The position numbers were made by a program, and so were the translations under genes. Shown one piece after another: positions 50,946 through 64,000 of a stretch of 64,000 bases of DNA. Origin of the DNA: Gamsiella multidivaricata (taxonomy: Eukaryota > Mortierellomycota > Mortierellomycetes > Mortierellales > Mortierellaceae); the NCBI RefSeq assembly GCF_025024155.1, contig NW_026251730.1, positions 310,001-374,000 on the forward strand, read 5' to 3'. Position 1 is the first letter of the stretch, and every line of letters begins with the position of its first letter. The notes below the pieces were generated by a model that had not been told where the DNA came from, searched no databases, and was given only the letters and a program-made list of their open reading frames with translations.

Positions 50946-53900
50946 CTATGAGGGCCGTTGCGGCGATTGCCGCAGTAGAAGTTCTAGCATTAACGTCATC
51001 TGGTCTAGTTTGCTCTCAATGCCCTTCATATTTTCTCGCAATTGCTCCGTATTTGTCTGGAGAGTACGTAGCTCCGTCTCCATAAGTCTCTGCCGCTCGT
51101 CCTGGTTCACACGGCTCAGGATGCTGACATGATCTTGGGCAAACAAAGCATCATTGCTCACGTCCACACCCTGACCGCTCTCGCTAATCTCTTCCTCGTC
51201 TCTCTCGAACTTGTCGTCAACACCGTTCCCGTCTTGATCGTTCGCAGAGCGAAGAAAGTTAATCGTACGCGTAGTGCTTTGTCTGGAAGGACGTCTTTGT
51301 CTCGTCCTTGGCGGTTGTGGCTGTGGCTGCGGTCGCGATGGTAGCTGCTCCAGCGGCGACTGAACCAATTTTGCCCCTCCCTCACTCTGCGGAATCGTGC
51401 TTGCGATTGACTGGAAATCTGCGAAATAGTTGCCTGTGCCTGTATTTTGGCGCGAATATTCACTCGAAGTAGCCAAAGGCGAGCCGATCACGGTCGTCTC
51501 TGTGAGTGAGTATGGGATCCGAGGCGATTTCATCGACTGCTGTCCCGCCAACGACAAATCGACGGCAGCACCATCCGATGAGTCTGCGTTTTCGTTTTGC
51601 TCCTGTACGGCCGGTACAGCCGCTTCCGTTGTCAGTTGATCTAGCTGCCATCCCGGAGAAGGAGAACGAACGGGCGTGATCACAATAGAGTGTTGGTGTA
51701 CCTGTGGTTGTAAATTGTCGTCGCGATCGATCAGAAATGGATACTTGTTCTTATATGCCTGGACAGTCCGAGGTGAGGCTGTGTAGTAGATGTACTGCGG
51801 GAACCAATCGAACCGTTGCCGAAGCCCTGGTGCTGCGTAGGATAGGTTTTCGGCTGCCTCAACAGACCGAAGGCGGTTATCAAGCCAGACAAGGGGTCCA
51901 TCATTGTCGCCTGCTGAAAAGGCGACGTTCATGAGCGCGATAAGAACGTTGAGTAGTAGGATCACGTTAATAAAAAAGTATATGGCAATCATAACATGGA
52001 ATGCCCAGTCTTCGCCATCCAAATCCTTCGAAACAGGATCGTATCGGCCAGCCTATGATACAAGAAAGAATATGTTAGTGAAAAGCTCGACTAAAGCACT
52101 CTATACAATATCTCTTTTTTCAGTTCGTACCATGAAGAAGTATGTCGCCGATATTGCGCCAAAGAAGTTCCCAGGGAAATCAGTGTCTCGTTTAAAGCAA
52201 GTGCCGAGCAGTGATATCGAGTTGCCATTCGTGTCGGTAGTAATACAGTCGTGATTTTCGGCGAGCAGTAAGTGAAGAAACGAGTGTGTAAACGCAAGGA
52301 CGATCAAGGCAAAGATAGCGAAGAATACGCGGATCTTGATGACAATGCTCAGGATGATTGTCACAATATTGCAGACGCTTCTGATCACGCGCATCTCGAA
52401 TAGCTGTGAATTTCATGAAGATGTAGATAGGTTAATCAGATGGCATCCGATTCTGAAGTATCCATATGAATAGCACAGGGACACGGCAGCTTACGAGGTG
52501 GATGTAGATAAAGAGAATGGAAAAGCTCAGTACACGAGAATCCCCAGGCTTATCCGTATTCTCAACTTGAGGTATGTTGATAAGCAACTGGATACTTCCA
52601 ATGACAGGTAGCAAGAAGACCAGGACATCCACGACATTGTAAGGTGTTCTAGAGGCAGAAGAATATCGAGCGTCAGAGTGTAAGCAAGAACTTCATATAT
52701 GGATCACGAAACAAGTTTTCATACTTCACGTATTTCCAGTGGTCCGCCAAGAATTGCTGCAGCTCGAGATATAGGAACATACAACCCATGGAAACCACGA
52801 TGATGAGGGGCCCTCTAAGATCCGTCAGCATCATGTTCGGGTATACTTGGATCAAGGTTACTGTGAGAACAAGCGCGTAGTACAACAGTTGGCCAACAAA
52901 TCGCAGGCCCCAGGGCATGCATGCGAATGAGTTCCTAGCGTATCGAAAAGTATTGAGAAGAACAGAGGGTTAGAAGGATTTGGCATGAATCCATAAACGG
53001 ATATTGGATGGAATTCTCGCGAAAACACACACCATTTGTACTCAAGCAGGGCCTCGACAGCAGGGTTGTCATAGTACTGGAGCTCCGTGAAGTTGGCCCG
53101 GATGGTTTGCCTGCTCAAAGGGTTCAGCTTGTATACCATCAGGTCAAACGCCATCCTCGCCATGGCCACATCCGTTGAAATGTCCCGCTTCCCAGTAGAT
53201 GTACCGTTGCTTCTCGTATGCCAAAGCAGAGCATACGGCGCCACATAAACATGTCGCTTGAATGTCTCGTTGAGAGGATCGACCGATCTCTCTTCTGGGA
53301 CATCGATATGGGACGAAAAATCCTTGGCACAAATTCGTGGTAGCTGCGATTTCAACTGAAAAACTGAATTCGGGTACTCGTAGATCGGGCGCCTGCGTCG
53401 ACTGACAGCAGCCATATTGGCCATATCTATGCCGAACCGGGGAGGATGTGCAAGCACGGAGTTATTCACAACAAAATCTCTGTCCTTGATGGGGATGAAA
53501 GCTGCCCGACGGATGATATTGATTGCTGTTTCTGGATGGTAGACGACCAGTAGTGGCAGACAGTCTAGCACAAGCAGCAGAAAGGCCGGATCCTGTTGTA
53601 ACTTCGCCTCTCGAATGCAATAATCGATCAGTTGCTCGGCCATAGGCAGGCTGCGGGGTTCTTTCTTGGCGTTCTTAATCAAAAAGTAAATCGGGCTCTT
53701 GATGGGCGAACCGTCGGAATCGCCACCAACACTGCCGAGAGAAACGCATCGTGGGATCCATTTCCCGTCAGTTGAGCTAAAGATGGCACCCATTATATCA
53801 GAGCATCCTCTCCATTTCGATGCCCAAGCAATTTTTGTCATGACGTTATACGTTGTAGTTCCCTCGGGTGGATCGTGGTTGATGTGCTTGACTAGATATC

Positions 53901-56900
53901 GTATGATCGCCTCTTGACCACTGGCGCTCGCGTCCGAGTAGCAGGAGATCAGCATAGGGATGCTATTGATGCAGTAGAGCGTCTCCTCTCGCGAAAACCA
54001 GTTGTTCTTGGGGATCCGCACGCAGACAGTTCGACTCCTATTGGCCTCATCATCGAACCACACAGATAGGATCGCCTCTCCATGGACGCATACACGCGTC
54101 TCCAGCACTGGCTCTGCATAGCTGCACACTTCGCCGTTGTTTCTGCTACGCGGACAGACCCAGGTCAATGCCAGCTCGCATCGGTTATCGGGAGTGACGT
54201 CGGGCAGATTCCATACTTGAAAGCCGGTGGAGCTGAGAATGATGAATTGAGACCAAGATGCAAGAAAAGACGCCTGAACATAGTGTTCTGCGTCTTCATC
54301 TTCCTCTTCGAACTGCATCCATGGCTCGGGTATGATGGTCAGCAACTGTTGAACAGATCCGTGCTGGTCAACCGAGACTAAGACTACGCGCACAACCTTT
54401 CGCTGTCGACTATCAACCTCCCTTTCCTCAAAATTAACCACCAGACGATACTCAGAGTTGGATTCAGGAAACTGGTAGACGTGATTGCTGAGCTCAATGC
54501 TCTCCTTATTTGCGCACCCATCATCGCAATTCGCCAGATGACCTCCGGAGCTGAATAGACTAGGCTGTGGTATAGCAAATACCTCCATCTCATTGCCGTT
54601 GACTGCCATCATAACGTGTTCCATGCCGTGGGATAGCGCAGCTCCTTCGGACAACTTAGCGACACGTTGGATGGAATAAGTCGATGACGGAAACTGCCTT
54701 CCAGCGCATCGTTGGAAGGAGAGATTCAGCGCATCCATGATAACCGAGGTCTGCTCGATACTGGAATTGCCAGTGGTCACCAGAAGGCTCTTGTCCTCAT
54801 CCAGGAACTGGATATCCAATATGCGTCCGCCATGGATCACAGTGCTGCAGACCTCGATCCCCGATTCCATAAAGTATGTCCTGATCCAGTCTGACCCCGC
54901 TAAGGCCAGCAACTTCCCTCTCCTTGAGACCGAGAAAAGCCCAATTTCATTCTGCACCCGGCTACTTGGATTGGTGACAGAGATATATTTGCGGTTCGCA
55001 CCAGTGGCGAGGTCCCAGATAGAGATGTTCTGGGCATCTTCCCACCATATGAACAATGGACCCTCTAGACTACGGAAGAGCGCCCGCAGTTGCTTCGTCC
55101 GAGACTTCATAGAACAGAGGCCGCCAATCGCGATCCCGTAGAGTCGCTCCCATCTCTCTGAGGCATCGTAAATTTTGATCCTCGATTCATCGCATGCAAT
55201 AAAATAATCACCTGCTGACGAATCATCCGCTGGAGTCGATATGTTGTGTCTCGTGCCATTGAATATGTCTTTAGCCATGAACTTGCCGTATCCAACAAAA
55301 TGCGCCATCGATCTGTGTATGGACGTATCTTCAATGAGGACTGTGGTCGTTGCGAGTTCCTTCAGTTTTTGTGTTTCTGTAAAGTTAGCCTTGACATAGA
55401 AGAGTCGGAATGGGAAGCTGAAATTATCCAGTATTTTCTCTTCTGGCGCAAAGTCGTCATCGCGGGGTTGCTGGTACACCGCAATGCTCGACCCATCAGA
55501 CGATAATGCAATCTTGAATAGCCGCATGTTGTTGAACTGTCCCTCTTGTAGTGGAATGCTGAACGTAGCTAGTGGTGGTTGACTCGTGATATTTGATCGC
55601 CGTCTCTGGTCATGCGACTTGTCGGGTGTTGATGGCAAAGCGGTGACGAGGTCCCAGATCCCAATATATGCTGTAGTCAATGTTGAGGATAGGACCGCAA
55701 CGTATTCTCCAGAAGCAGAGACATCCATGGCGAAGATCTGGGCCATCGGCGCAAATTGTACCCCGTCTGAGAATTGCTGTTGACACGTCCTAACGTCTAC
55801 CATCTTTAGTTTTCGCCCTGGTGCCTCGACAAGATAGTCTAGGATACGTTCCAAAGTACGAGAATATTAGTTGCCAATTAGCTCTTAAACACTGAAGACC
55901 GTAAAGCCCACGATGAAGACAAGAAATGCACAGACCTTTAATGCTACTGGATAAATCCGATCCAAGTTGTTCCAGTTGTAGGTAGTGTACGACGATGCGA
56001 TCATTCAATTGAGCATTTGCTTCTTGTGTATTTTGTACATCAAAATACGAGCGAAGTTGTCCTGAAAGACGGGCGAAGACTGGGCTACTAAACTGGAGGT
56101 GCACCTTCTGTTGCAATCGCAGCCGAATCCTGCCCGTTGTAGCTGCTTCGGTCGTAAGTATTTACCTCTGCTGAGAGCATATCAAGCAACGAGGGCTGAG
56201 CGCGAAACCCTTAAGTTACCTATTGCCTCGATTTGAGCCTCTGACATTTCTGCCCACAGCTTGTACTAGCAAGGGCGAGGAACAATAACGGTCGTTCGTT
56301 GGTCAACTGCTCACATGCATACGGTATGAGAAACCAACCGTACTGTAGGCATGAATGCATGCGCACCTTCATCTGGGGCACCTCGACCTCGAAAACAAGC
56401 TTTTTGAGAAGCGACTGACCGAGGGGTTTTGGCGAGATGCACCACACGATGGTGTAGTACCCTTCCTGCAGGGCCCCCTTGGGTATTCTCGCTTCGAGCT
56501 AAATTTTTGGTTAGATCAAAAATTCAATTTTCAGCCTCACTCCTTACTAAGATTCACGCTGTTTTTATAGTGCGCGAATGTGCCTGTCCTTACGTCGAAG
56601 CTGCCATCGCCTCGAAAGCTCTTCCATGTACGAGGTCTAAACCACAATGGGAACCATAATAGTTTTGTCAGAGCTGTAAAAGAATTGCTTGGTACGAACA
56701 ATCTTCCTTTGTACATTAATCGACAAGTCATACCTGATAGAAAATGTAGACCCTGGCTCTCCGTTAAAATAGACACGGTTCGCTAATGCGGGCGATTGAT
56801 GGCGAGATTCGTAAGCGTTGCCGAGGATACAGGTAGAGAGAAATCATTCATTTGGTTTCAAGCTTGATTAATGCTTACGATGCAACCGGTGTTCAGGCAT

Positions 56901-56984
56901 GTCTTGGCCCTCTGGTCTTGCGGGCAATTCCTTGTCTTCAGAATCCTCGGGTGTCATCATCCGATCCGACTTGACGAGATCCAT
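50946..56984 (-). CDS. Beta-propeller protein fused to a TRP-like ion channel domain
   Basis: Eleven exons join in consistent phase to 1,708 residues: 56984-56879, 56782-56734, 56636-56594, 56498-56367, 56259-56220, 56142-55936, 55838-53033, 52934-52725, 52648-52495, 52403-52131 and 52052-50946. The first 200 residues are beta-rich and unassigned. Residues of the 2.8-kb exon include WD40-like blades (YIGIWDLVTA, ISIWDLATG). C-terminal to these are about six membrane helices. Before the last helix lies a pore-like segment (GNFFGAISATYFFMAGRYDP), as in TRP/polycystin-type cation channels. The long cytosolic tail is Ser/Pro/Gln-rich and ends in a short coiled coil. It is probably a plasma- or vacuolar-membrane calcium-permeable channel (inference). 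The gating signal is unknown. Confidence 0.75.
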
Positions 56985-57463
56985 GGTGCATCAAAGGGAT
57001 GGTATTCAGTGCTGAGCTGAGGGAGAGTGAATCAAATGGAAAGAGAAGGAGAGAAAGAGGGAGAAAGTGACCCGTGGGCTTCTTCAGCCCATTTGGGTGG
57101 CAAGGAATGGCATGGACCGAAATCCCGCCGGTTGTATCACCTTACGATTAGCTTGTGCCACCATCTCAGTGAACTGGGAATTGAGAGCACCCCTTTAATC
57201 CATACCATGTAAGGTGTAAGGTTCATCGCTTGCTGGAAGTTTATCATGTATCTAGACCTGTTTCTAACACTCTTTGACATAATAGGTGACGCCCTGGTGG
57301 GGAGGAGCACTTGCAGCCATGCCTGTTCATTTTGTGCCCATGTGGCTGTGCGAATTCAATTTATTTTTTCCGTACCGGGCTTGAAAATGTCTGTTCAGGA
57401 TCTACATGTAAAGCAGAGAAAATTCCTCGAGCTGCTACCCAGATTGTTCAAGCACTAGCATTG
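56985..57463. other. Intergenic region upstream of the channel gene
   Basis: It holds the promoter of the channel gene and the 3' side of FANCD2; both lie on the minus strand. No gene is seen. Confidence 0.5.
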
Positions 57464-57515
57464 CTAATCCTCTTCATCCTCTTCTTCTTCGTCTTCTTCG
57501 TCTTCTTCGTCCTCT

Positions 57516-57547
<32 letters not shown>

Positions 57548-60500
57548 TTCTTCCTCGTCTTCATCTTCGTCTTCATCGTCATCCTCCATAGCCGTATCGT
57601 CAATATATGGATTCCTGACCCGGCGTCGCCGCTCGGTTCTCTCTTCCTGCTCTTCGATCGCTCGGTCGCCGTATCCATCTTCTTCCAGCACATTATCCTC
57701 ATCTGCTTCCTCTTCTTCAGCAGTGATCCGTCGAAGATGACGTCTCGGACGTGAAGATCCTTGGTCACTCTCATCTCCATCGCCAGCCAATTGATCCTGC
57801 TCCTCTTCGCTCATGTCGCTGTTAGTAATTTGACTGGAGTTTAACCGATACACAAAGTAGGAGTAGCGTAAGTACATCATCGTAATCTCAGCTAGCGATG
57901 AACAGACTACCAGAACATGTCGTTAATACCTCTTTGTGTGAATGCGCGACTCGCCATCCTCCTCATCTTTCCGCGGCATCTTCAACTTAGCTCGCGAACT
58001 AACCACCTTTCGTTCCTTCTTTGAGCTTGCAGATGTTTTGAGCGTCTTGCGCGGCGCAGATGTCGACTTCGCACTTCCTGAGCGTCCCCTCTTCTTAGAC
58101 GTTTTAGCGGAAGACTTTTTCCTTTGGCTCTCAGCATCACTTGTTGCGTCCTGATCGTCAGCATCGTCTTCGCCGCCCATATCCTCATCTTCAGACATGG
58201 TCGGCAGCTGTGAGCTGATCTCTTCACCTCGCAAGTTGCGATGCTTGAGGTTACCAAGCCAGAAGGCTGCGCCAGCATCGTTGTTCTCCAGCATCAGCTT
58301 CACCTCGAATATGAGTGTCTCCATAGTCTTTTTGATTGCAGGCACCATAGCCATCAGTGTTTGCTCTCTTGAAGCTTTGGCATGCCCACAAACATTCTAA
58401 AGATTAAAAGTACAGCTAATATTAACCTTGGCCTTTCATTTCAACTGCGAACGGAACATCTGGAGCATGTCGCAACATAACTACCTGTAAGGAACGAGTT
58501 CCGGCCTGCAAGTAATTTTTAAATATTTTCGCAACCATGTCCTGATGGCCCCGAAAGTGGATTCCTAGAAAGGGCAGTACTCGCTTTATGAACTGCTCCA
58601 TGAATGCTTTCGAGTGCTTCAACGTGACACTCAGTACTTCACGCTTATCACTCGACTTTACAAATGCAGCCAGCCTCTGAAAGCAGAGACACAGCCCTGA
58701 GATGTGCTCAAATGCGGCATGAGTATCATCAAAATCATCCTCTGCAAACTCGCCAACTAATGCTGCCAGCTGAATATGCAGCACCTATTCATTTTTCAAA
58801 AGTAGAAACAAACTCAATGCGATCAGAACCAAATAAAGACAGAGACACTCGAATTCCTATCGGCCATGTACCTTGGTGTATATGGTAAAAGTATTGGGGG
58901 TGAGCATTGGATGCAATTCTGCACTGCCATCATCCTGATTCAGAAAAGATGGCAACACCCTTGTAACGTATTCGTTGATCATCTCTAGTCGCACATCGGA
59001 TTTTCCAATTTGCTGCCCAAGTATATAAGCCAAACGATCTGACTATAATATCCAGTTTAAGAGAAACCATATTAAAATCCGCAGAAAAACCCTGTTATGT
59101 AGAACAAATGGAAAAAGCGCTGGTCCACATAATACCTTGATAGCCATTGTTGACGGCCATTTGTGCGAGAGGAACGTTGTCGAAAGTTTGGAAAGTTTTA
59201 AGGATGTCTCAATGTTCTTGGGAACCATGTCCAGCACCTTCTCTAAAACCTCGAGCAGCATGGCTGAGCTCTCAAAGCTGGGCATCATTTCGTGCCAGGT
59301 AGATAGAGAAGAGAAGACCTCCACTGCAACTTCAGACAAGTTAATTGAGCGTTTTATCTGCTTAATCTGCTCTGGTGTCTTCATATCCTGAGCAAGAGAT
59401 TTCAGCAACTCCTATAAACGTTCAAGAGAGAACAATTGACATGATTAGCAAATTGGTCTGGCGCGACAGCAAGCGATTGTAAAGGACGATGAAATGCAGT
59501 ATTCTCAGAACATACGAGACGCAGCTCTTTCTGATCGCTTCCCTTGATCTCATTCCACGAGAGCAATACGTGTAGCACCTTCAAAGAAAGATTTAGACAG
59601 TCGAGAATGATCGCGGTGTCCAACAGCCGTCCGCTGTGGTCTGTAGCCTACAATACAAACAGTAAAATAAATTATTATCGTTAACTGGTGTATACACTGC
59701 TGCCTCGATTATCTTGCTCCATATCGCAAGTAAAATTTACCTCATCTCTGTTGGACAGCATGCGAAGAATCATCCTTGCTTTGGTCACGACGTGAGGCGC
59801 GATCCTCAGAATCCCACGCACAAATTCCGTGACATCCATGCGGGCCAGCATAGCGTTGTTTGTCGAAAGCGCCGTAGCTTTCTTTCCAAAAGACGCATGG
59901 GATACAGATGCTGGGAGTTTGAACACAACTTTGGCATGGAGATCCTTCAGCAGAAACTGCAGCTGCGGGTAGTGAAGGTGGACATTCTTATTCCGAGTGA
60001 CTTCGACGATCTCAAAAGCATCACGGGTTATCGGGTCGTGGACGCGTAGGACATGGAAGACATCGATCTATGAAAAGTGAAATGAATGTAGTACGGGTGT
60101 TAGAGCGCAATTTAATATAAGTTTCCAGTGCCACCTGCTTCGTTGTGCATATGCACTGTGCTGTACCTCGAGCTCTCGCAGATACGGCGCTAATGATTCG
60201 TATGTTACGACCTCGCTGGAGCACACAACAAAGGGCTTCGGTCCACCAACCACATTCATTGTCCGCGATGATTGTTTCCCCAGAACAGCTGTGCTTGTAG
60301 ACTGAATTGAAAGAGAATTCGCCATGGGTTTAACCCCTCTAGGCATATCCTTCGCTTTAGCATGACTAGCCTCGAGCGGTTTGAACCCTGGCACGCATTT
60401 CAAGACGTGTCGCAGTATGTCTTCCAGTTCAGATATTTGCTGCAGTCGGATGATGATTCGAGCTATACCCATTACGATAATAACATATTAGTAAATTATC

Positions 60501-63500
60501 AGGATAAATGATCAACCTTTGGAGGATACAATCCTTTAAATCAACAGTGCAAAATCTACCCATTGTTTGATCTCCTGCATCGTACGAGAACGCATTTGAG
60601 ATTTCGCGGAACCTAGCGCAGAATTTATTCACCGTAAGAGCCATGCGCAGCGCTTATTAGACATCGTGAAAGAAGCAGCTGGACACTTACCAGTTGATAG
60701 CACAGAGGAGTCCTTGGGCAATGGTATGGCAGATTTCAGTGCTGTAGACCTCTGCTATATCCTAGTGAGCCAAGCGTCATATGCCGCAATGCTGTCATCG
60801 TCAGGGTCTTTATTCCATTAGTTAAAGATCGTTTCGGCACGCTGAGTGATACAGTAAACTTTACCTCGAGGTATTCTTGTTTAAACATGGTGATACCGCA
60901 GCCAAGAAGCCCATCAATATCGTCCAAACCATTCCCTCCTGTCGCTTTCTCCGTGGCCTGCAGCAGCTTGAATAAAGAACAGAGGTATACAGTCCCATCG
61001 GAAGTTTCAATGGTTGTGCCTTGTGTTGCGGAGCTCAGCAAGTCTGCACATAGACTCGGTATGATGGCTATAGCGAGCTCTGACTCCTAAGCACAAAAGT
61101 TGCATCGAGCCGATTGATATGGTCAGTCTGGCACGCAGGTAACTCCCTTCCTCAAATGAAACGAACGCCATAAATATTGGGCTATAGCGTAGATGCATAC
61201 CGGTCCATCAAGATTCATCCAACACTCCAAGGCAATGTTCCGATTACGTCTCATTGGAAACGTCTCGTTGACACCGCAAACAAATGTCGCTGCGAACTGA
61301 TCCGAGAACTCTTCCTTGATCCAGAGCACCAATTTTTGGTCAAGCTGGCCAGAAAGAACGAGGCTCGCCAACTCATCGTATGTCAGTGCCAGACAGACCT
61401 GTAAATTTTTTAAAAAAGATTTAGTTCAGAACAAGATCTCGAACCTGACCCCATTGTTCGATATAGCATTGACTATAGATAAAATTACCGACGACTTTTG
61501 GCACGCATCCCTGATCATTCGAAGGTATGAAACTGAGATTTTGAGAAAAGGGTCCGACTCTGCTTGATGATGACTAGTCGCAGCTTGACTTGAAGAACCA
61601 CGGCCATTGTCGACGCCTTCTCGGACCCCAAATGACTGAACCATTGCGATCGCTCCCATGACTCCAATCCTTTTGTAACCCTCCATGGGGTTCGAGAGCT
61701 GTTTCCGAATTAGGATATTTAGGTCTGTGAGTAACGTCCCGCTGTTGCCTGCAATCTCATCCTAAGACGACCCATAAACACAAAAGGAGCAAGTTTTTAG
61801 TATTCAGCGTAAGCATCATAGAATCAGTCGTTATTGTTAATCGATTCATATGGCGTACGAACATACCTCCCGTGCAAGAGATCCAAGGACTACAAAAAAT
61901 AATCGAATCTGCTCAGGCGAAAGATTGTCGAGATAGTCCAGGACACCTTTGATGAATGTACTGTATTCATTGAGGGTTGCTCTTGAAGTATTCACAATGG
62001 TCTGTAGTACGGCCAATGAAGAGTCGATTTCCACCGCTGATCCACTTCCAATATGAACAAGTAGCGAGCCAACAATCTCCTGTCGGTAATAGGCATCTGA
62101 GACTTGAAAAGCGCTGGTGTACAGGATAGAGGCAGTCCGAGCAACGATCGGGTGACTATGGCTAAATCGCAAGAGATTTTCCGAGATTGAGAGGATGGCA
62201 GGCATGTACCTGAGGGTAGACGAAAATTGAATGCCATGTTAATAGCTTTTACGACGTTGTTCATCATTTCAAAGTTGTTCGAAGTACTTACTCCCTGAGT
62301 GATGCACCGTGTACAAGGATCGCTTCCTGTAGTAGCTTTTTCGTCAACATGCCGTCAATAATCTTTTGCCGGATCAATACCTCTACCTTCTTCTTGATGC
62401 TGACAATTGAATGCAGAATAAAGATAACCATAACATCTATCACTTTATGCAATCCCTATTCGACAAAAGAAATATAGTTGATAAACTATGACATTTTTCA
62501 CAAAGAAGACAAACTCATAGGATGTAGCAACATACGGGCTTAGGAATGGCAATCAGCGCCTTATACCATGCATCGGTGACGAACTTCTGGAATCTGATAC
62601 CGGTTTTCAGTGCATCTATTGGAAACAAGCAGAAAAATCAGTATCTACTATTGCGCCATGATGATAGCGTATTTAGTAGGAGGTAGGGCGGATACATACC
62701 GAGAATCAAGACCTCTGGCGTCTGACTAGAGGCCCCTTTTCTCGATTTCAGATTATGATTTCTTTGGAGCCTGTTGATCGAACCAAAGTCAAGATTGGAA
62801 CGAACAGTGCCGATGACTTCACCGACTGTGTCTGGCTCAACAGTCTGCAGCAAAAATTTGATGACAATAGGCAAGTCATCGAGTTCTGCAGACTCCAGTT
62901 TGTCCATCACATGGCGCCTAGCACTGATCTAAGGGTTATAGGAGAACTTACCGTGTTAGTGATTGATAGACAGAAATAATGATATGCAATCTCATAACAA
63001 TTTGTAATCTATTACCAATATATCCGACTGCAAGTTGAGGTTCGACAGAGCATCCAAGATCGGTACCATCAGCTCTGAGGTACTCTCCATCATCTCGATA
63101 AGCCCACTAACTACAGTCTAACGAAGGAAGAAAGAGACATGAATCTCAGTCGAACAGACTGAAATGCTTAGGCAAGTCGCCTGGTACAAAAGCGGCGCTT
63201 TACCCTGTGTTCAGAATCGGGAACGATCTCCGGCAGACTGGTAATAACATCCCTTTGAATAAATACTGGAGAAAGACTAACAATCTACCATGTTTTCAAT
63301 ATGGAACCCATTAGCTTAAACTTCTTTTAAACTCGCCCCGGCGACTAGCCACAAAGCCAGTCTCCTAGACCTCCACTTTAATTACCTCTAGTAGCTTGGC
63401 GGAGAGCTGTTTAGGCTTACTGACATTGTCTAGCCACTTAAATTGCTGTAGAATGAGCTTTGGGATAGGAGAATCTTTTTCGCTAGAGCCATCCGAAAGG

Positions 63501-64000
63501 GGGATGTGATACAAATTGGTTACTCTCTCGACGTCCTTAATAGCTCTGTCGAATAGAATTCCATGATATGCACCAGTAGCTTACTCGTCATCCAGGAATT
63601 GAAGTATCCTGTCCAGTAATCCTTCCATGACTTCTGGCTGCAAAGCATCAACGCCTAAAAGCATGCGGATCAAACTTTCGCCTAATGAGAACCTGCATAA
63701 TATTGAAAAAAAAGATTCCAGTTGTTAGATATCATCCCTTTGCATCAAAATTCAAGGCTAAAGGATATGAACATACGATGACTCCTTATCAGCGGAGAAA
63801 GATACGGGTATAAGAGCAGCTTTCAAGTTCTCGTGCTCTTCCAGATGTTCCTGCAGGCCCTCTAAGAATGACTCAACGCCATATGTTCCTGAGGGCGAGC
63901 GTTGAAGAAGTCGAGCTGTTTCGCGCTGGAAACGGGAGGGTTCAACCTGAAGCTCATTAGGAATGCCATTCGTCCCGAGGATCAGTCCTGCTTGCTCGCA
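57464..64000 (-). CDS. FANCD2: FANCD2, Fanconi anaemia DNA crosslink-repair protein (5' end beyond window)
   Basis: Many short exons on the minus strand give a protein similar to animal and plant FANCD2 along its length; the first 40 or so residues and the start lie past 64000. Recognisable blocks, N to C, are FQRETARLLQRSPS, DLPIVIKFLLQTV, VVGSLL-type helices near 62060, GVLDYLDNLSPEQIRLFFVVL, LIRKQLSNPMEGYKRIG, then near the end FMEQFIKRVLPFLG and FWLGNLKHRNLRGEEI. The lysine of YKRIG (codon 61672-61674) aligns with human Lys561, the monoubiquitination site. After the conserved part come a Lys-rich basic stretch and an acidic Glu/Asp tail ending at 57464. With FANCI it clamps DNA at interstrand crosslinks in the nucleus. 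Exon limits between the named blocks are approximate. Confidence 0.92.

Overview
The window is nuclear DNA of a filamentous fungus, most likely a mortierellalean Mucoromycota (Mortierella sensu lato). The support is short GT-AG introns of about 70-450 bp in most conserved genes, long poly-A/T and polypyrimidine tracts, a chitin synthase with a myosin-like motor and a DEK-type C-terminus, several intron-poor F-box/leucine-rich-repeat genes, and a FANCD2 gene. The genus is inferred from gene style, not proven. Left part (1-13.9 kb): a gene tail at the edge, a decayed pogo/Tigger transposase, a possible F-box remnant, then three minus-strand genes: a GIY-YIG/T5orf172 protein (4091-6291), a Glo3-type ArfGAP (7047-9529) and a four-helix membrane protein (9887-10556). 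Middle (13.6-26.3 kb): a tandem pair of near-identical F-box/LRR genes. A short MITE-like element lies at their junction. A 7,211-bp transposon (16824-24034) lies in the upstream region of the second copy. It has exact-length 667-bp terminal inverted repeats (TIRs) and a 9-bp target-site duplication, and the same site is uninterrupted upstream of the first F-box copy. It carries two convergent genes, a RecQ-family helicase and a DUF6589-like protein with a possible D-D-E triad. Both genes start inside the TIRs and so share promoter, leader and N-terminus. This is the best candidate for an undescribed system. Right part (26.4-64 kb): a bacterial-type ABC solute-binding protein that now carries an intron (likely horizontal transfer); a five-exon myosin-motor chitin synthase; a multi-KH Scp160/vigilin protein; a spartin/senescence-domain protein; three more F-box genes; a 77-residue secreted CBM14-type chitin-binding protein; an 11-exon beta-propeller/TRP-like channel fusion; and most of FANCD2 (N-terminus off the right edge), with the lysine that matches the human monoubiquitination site. 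Working links are few: the chitin synthase and the CBM14 protein both concern chitin, Glo3 concerns vesicle coats, and FANCD2 DNA crosslink repair. Exon coordinates were read by hand from splice sites and reading frame; they are internally consistent but not backed by transcripts.
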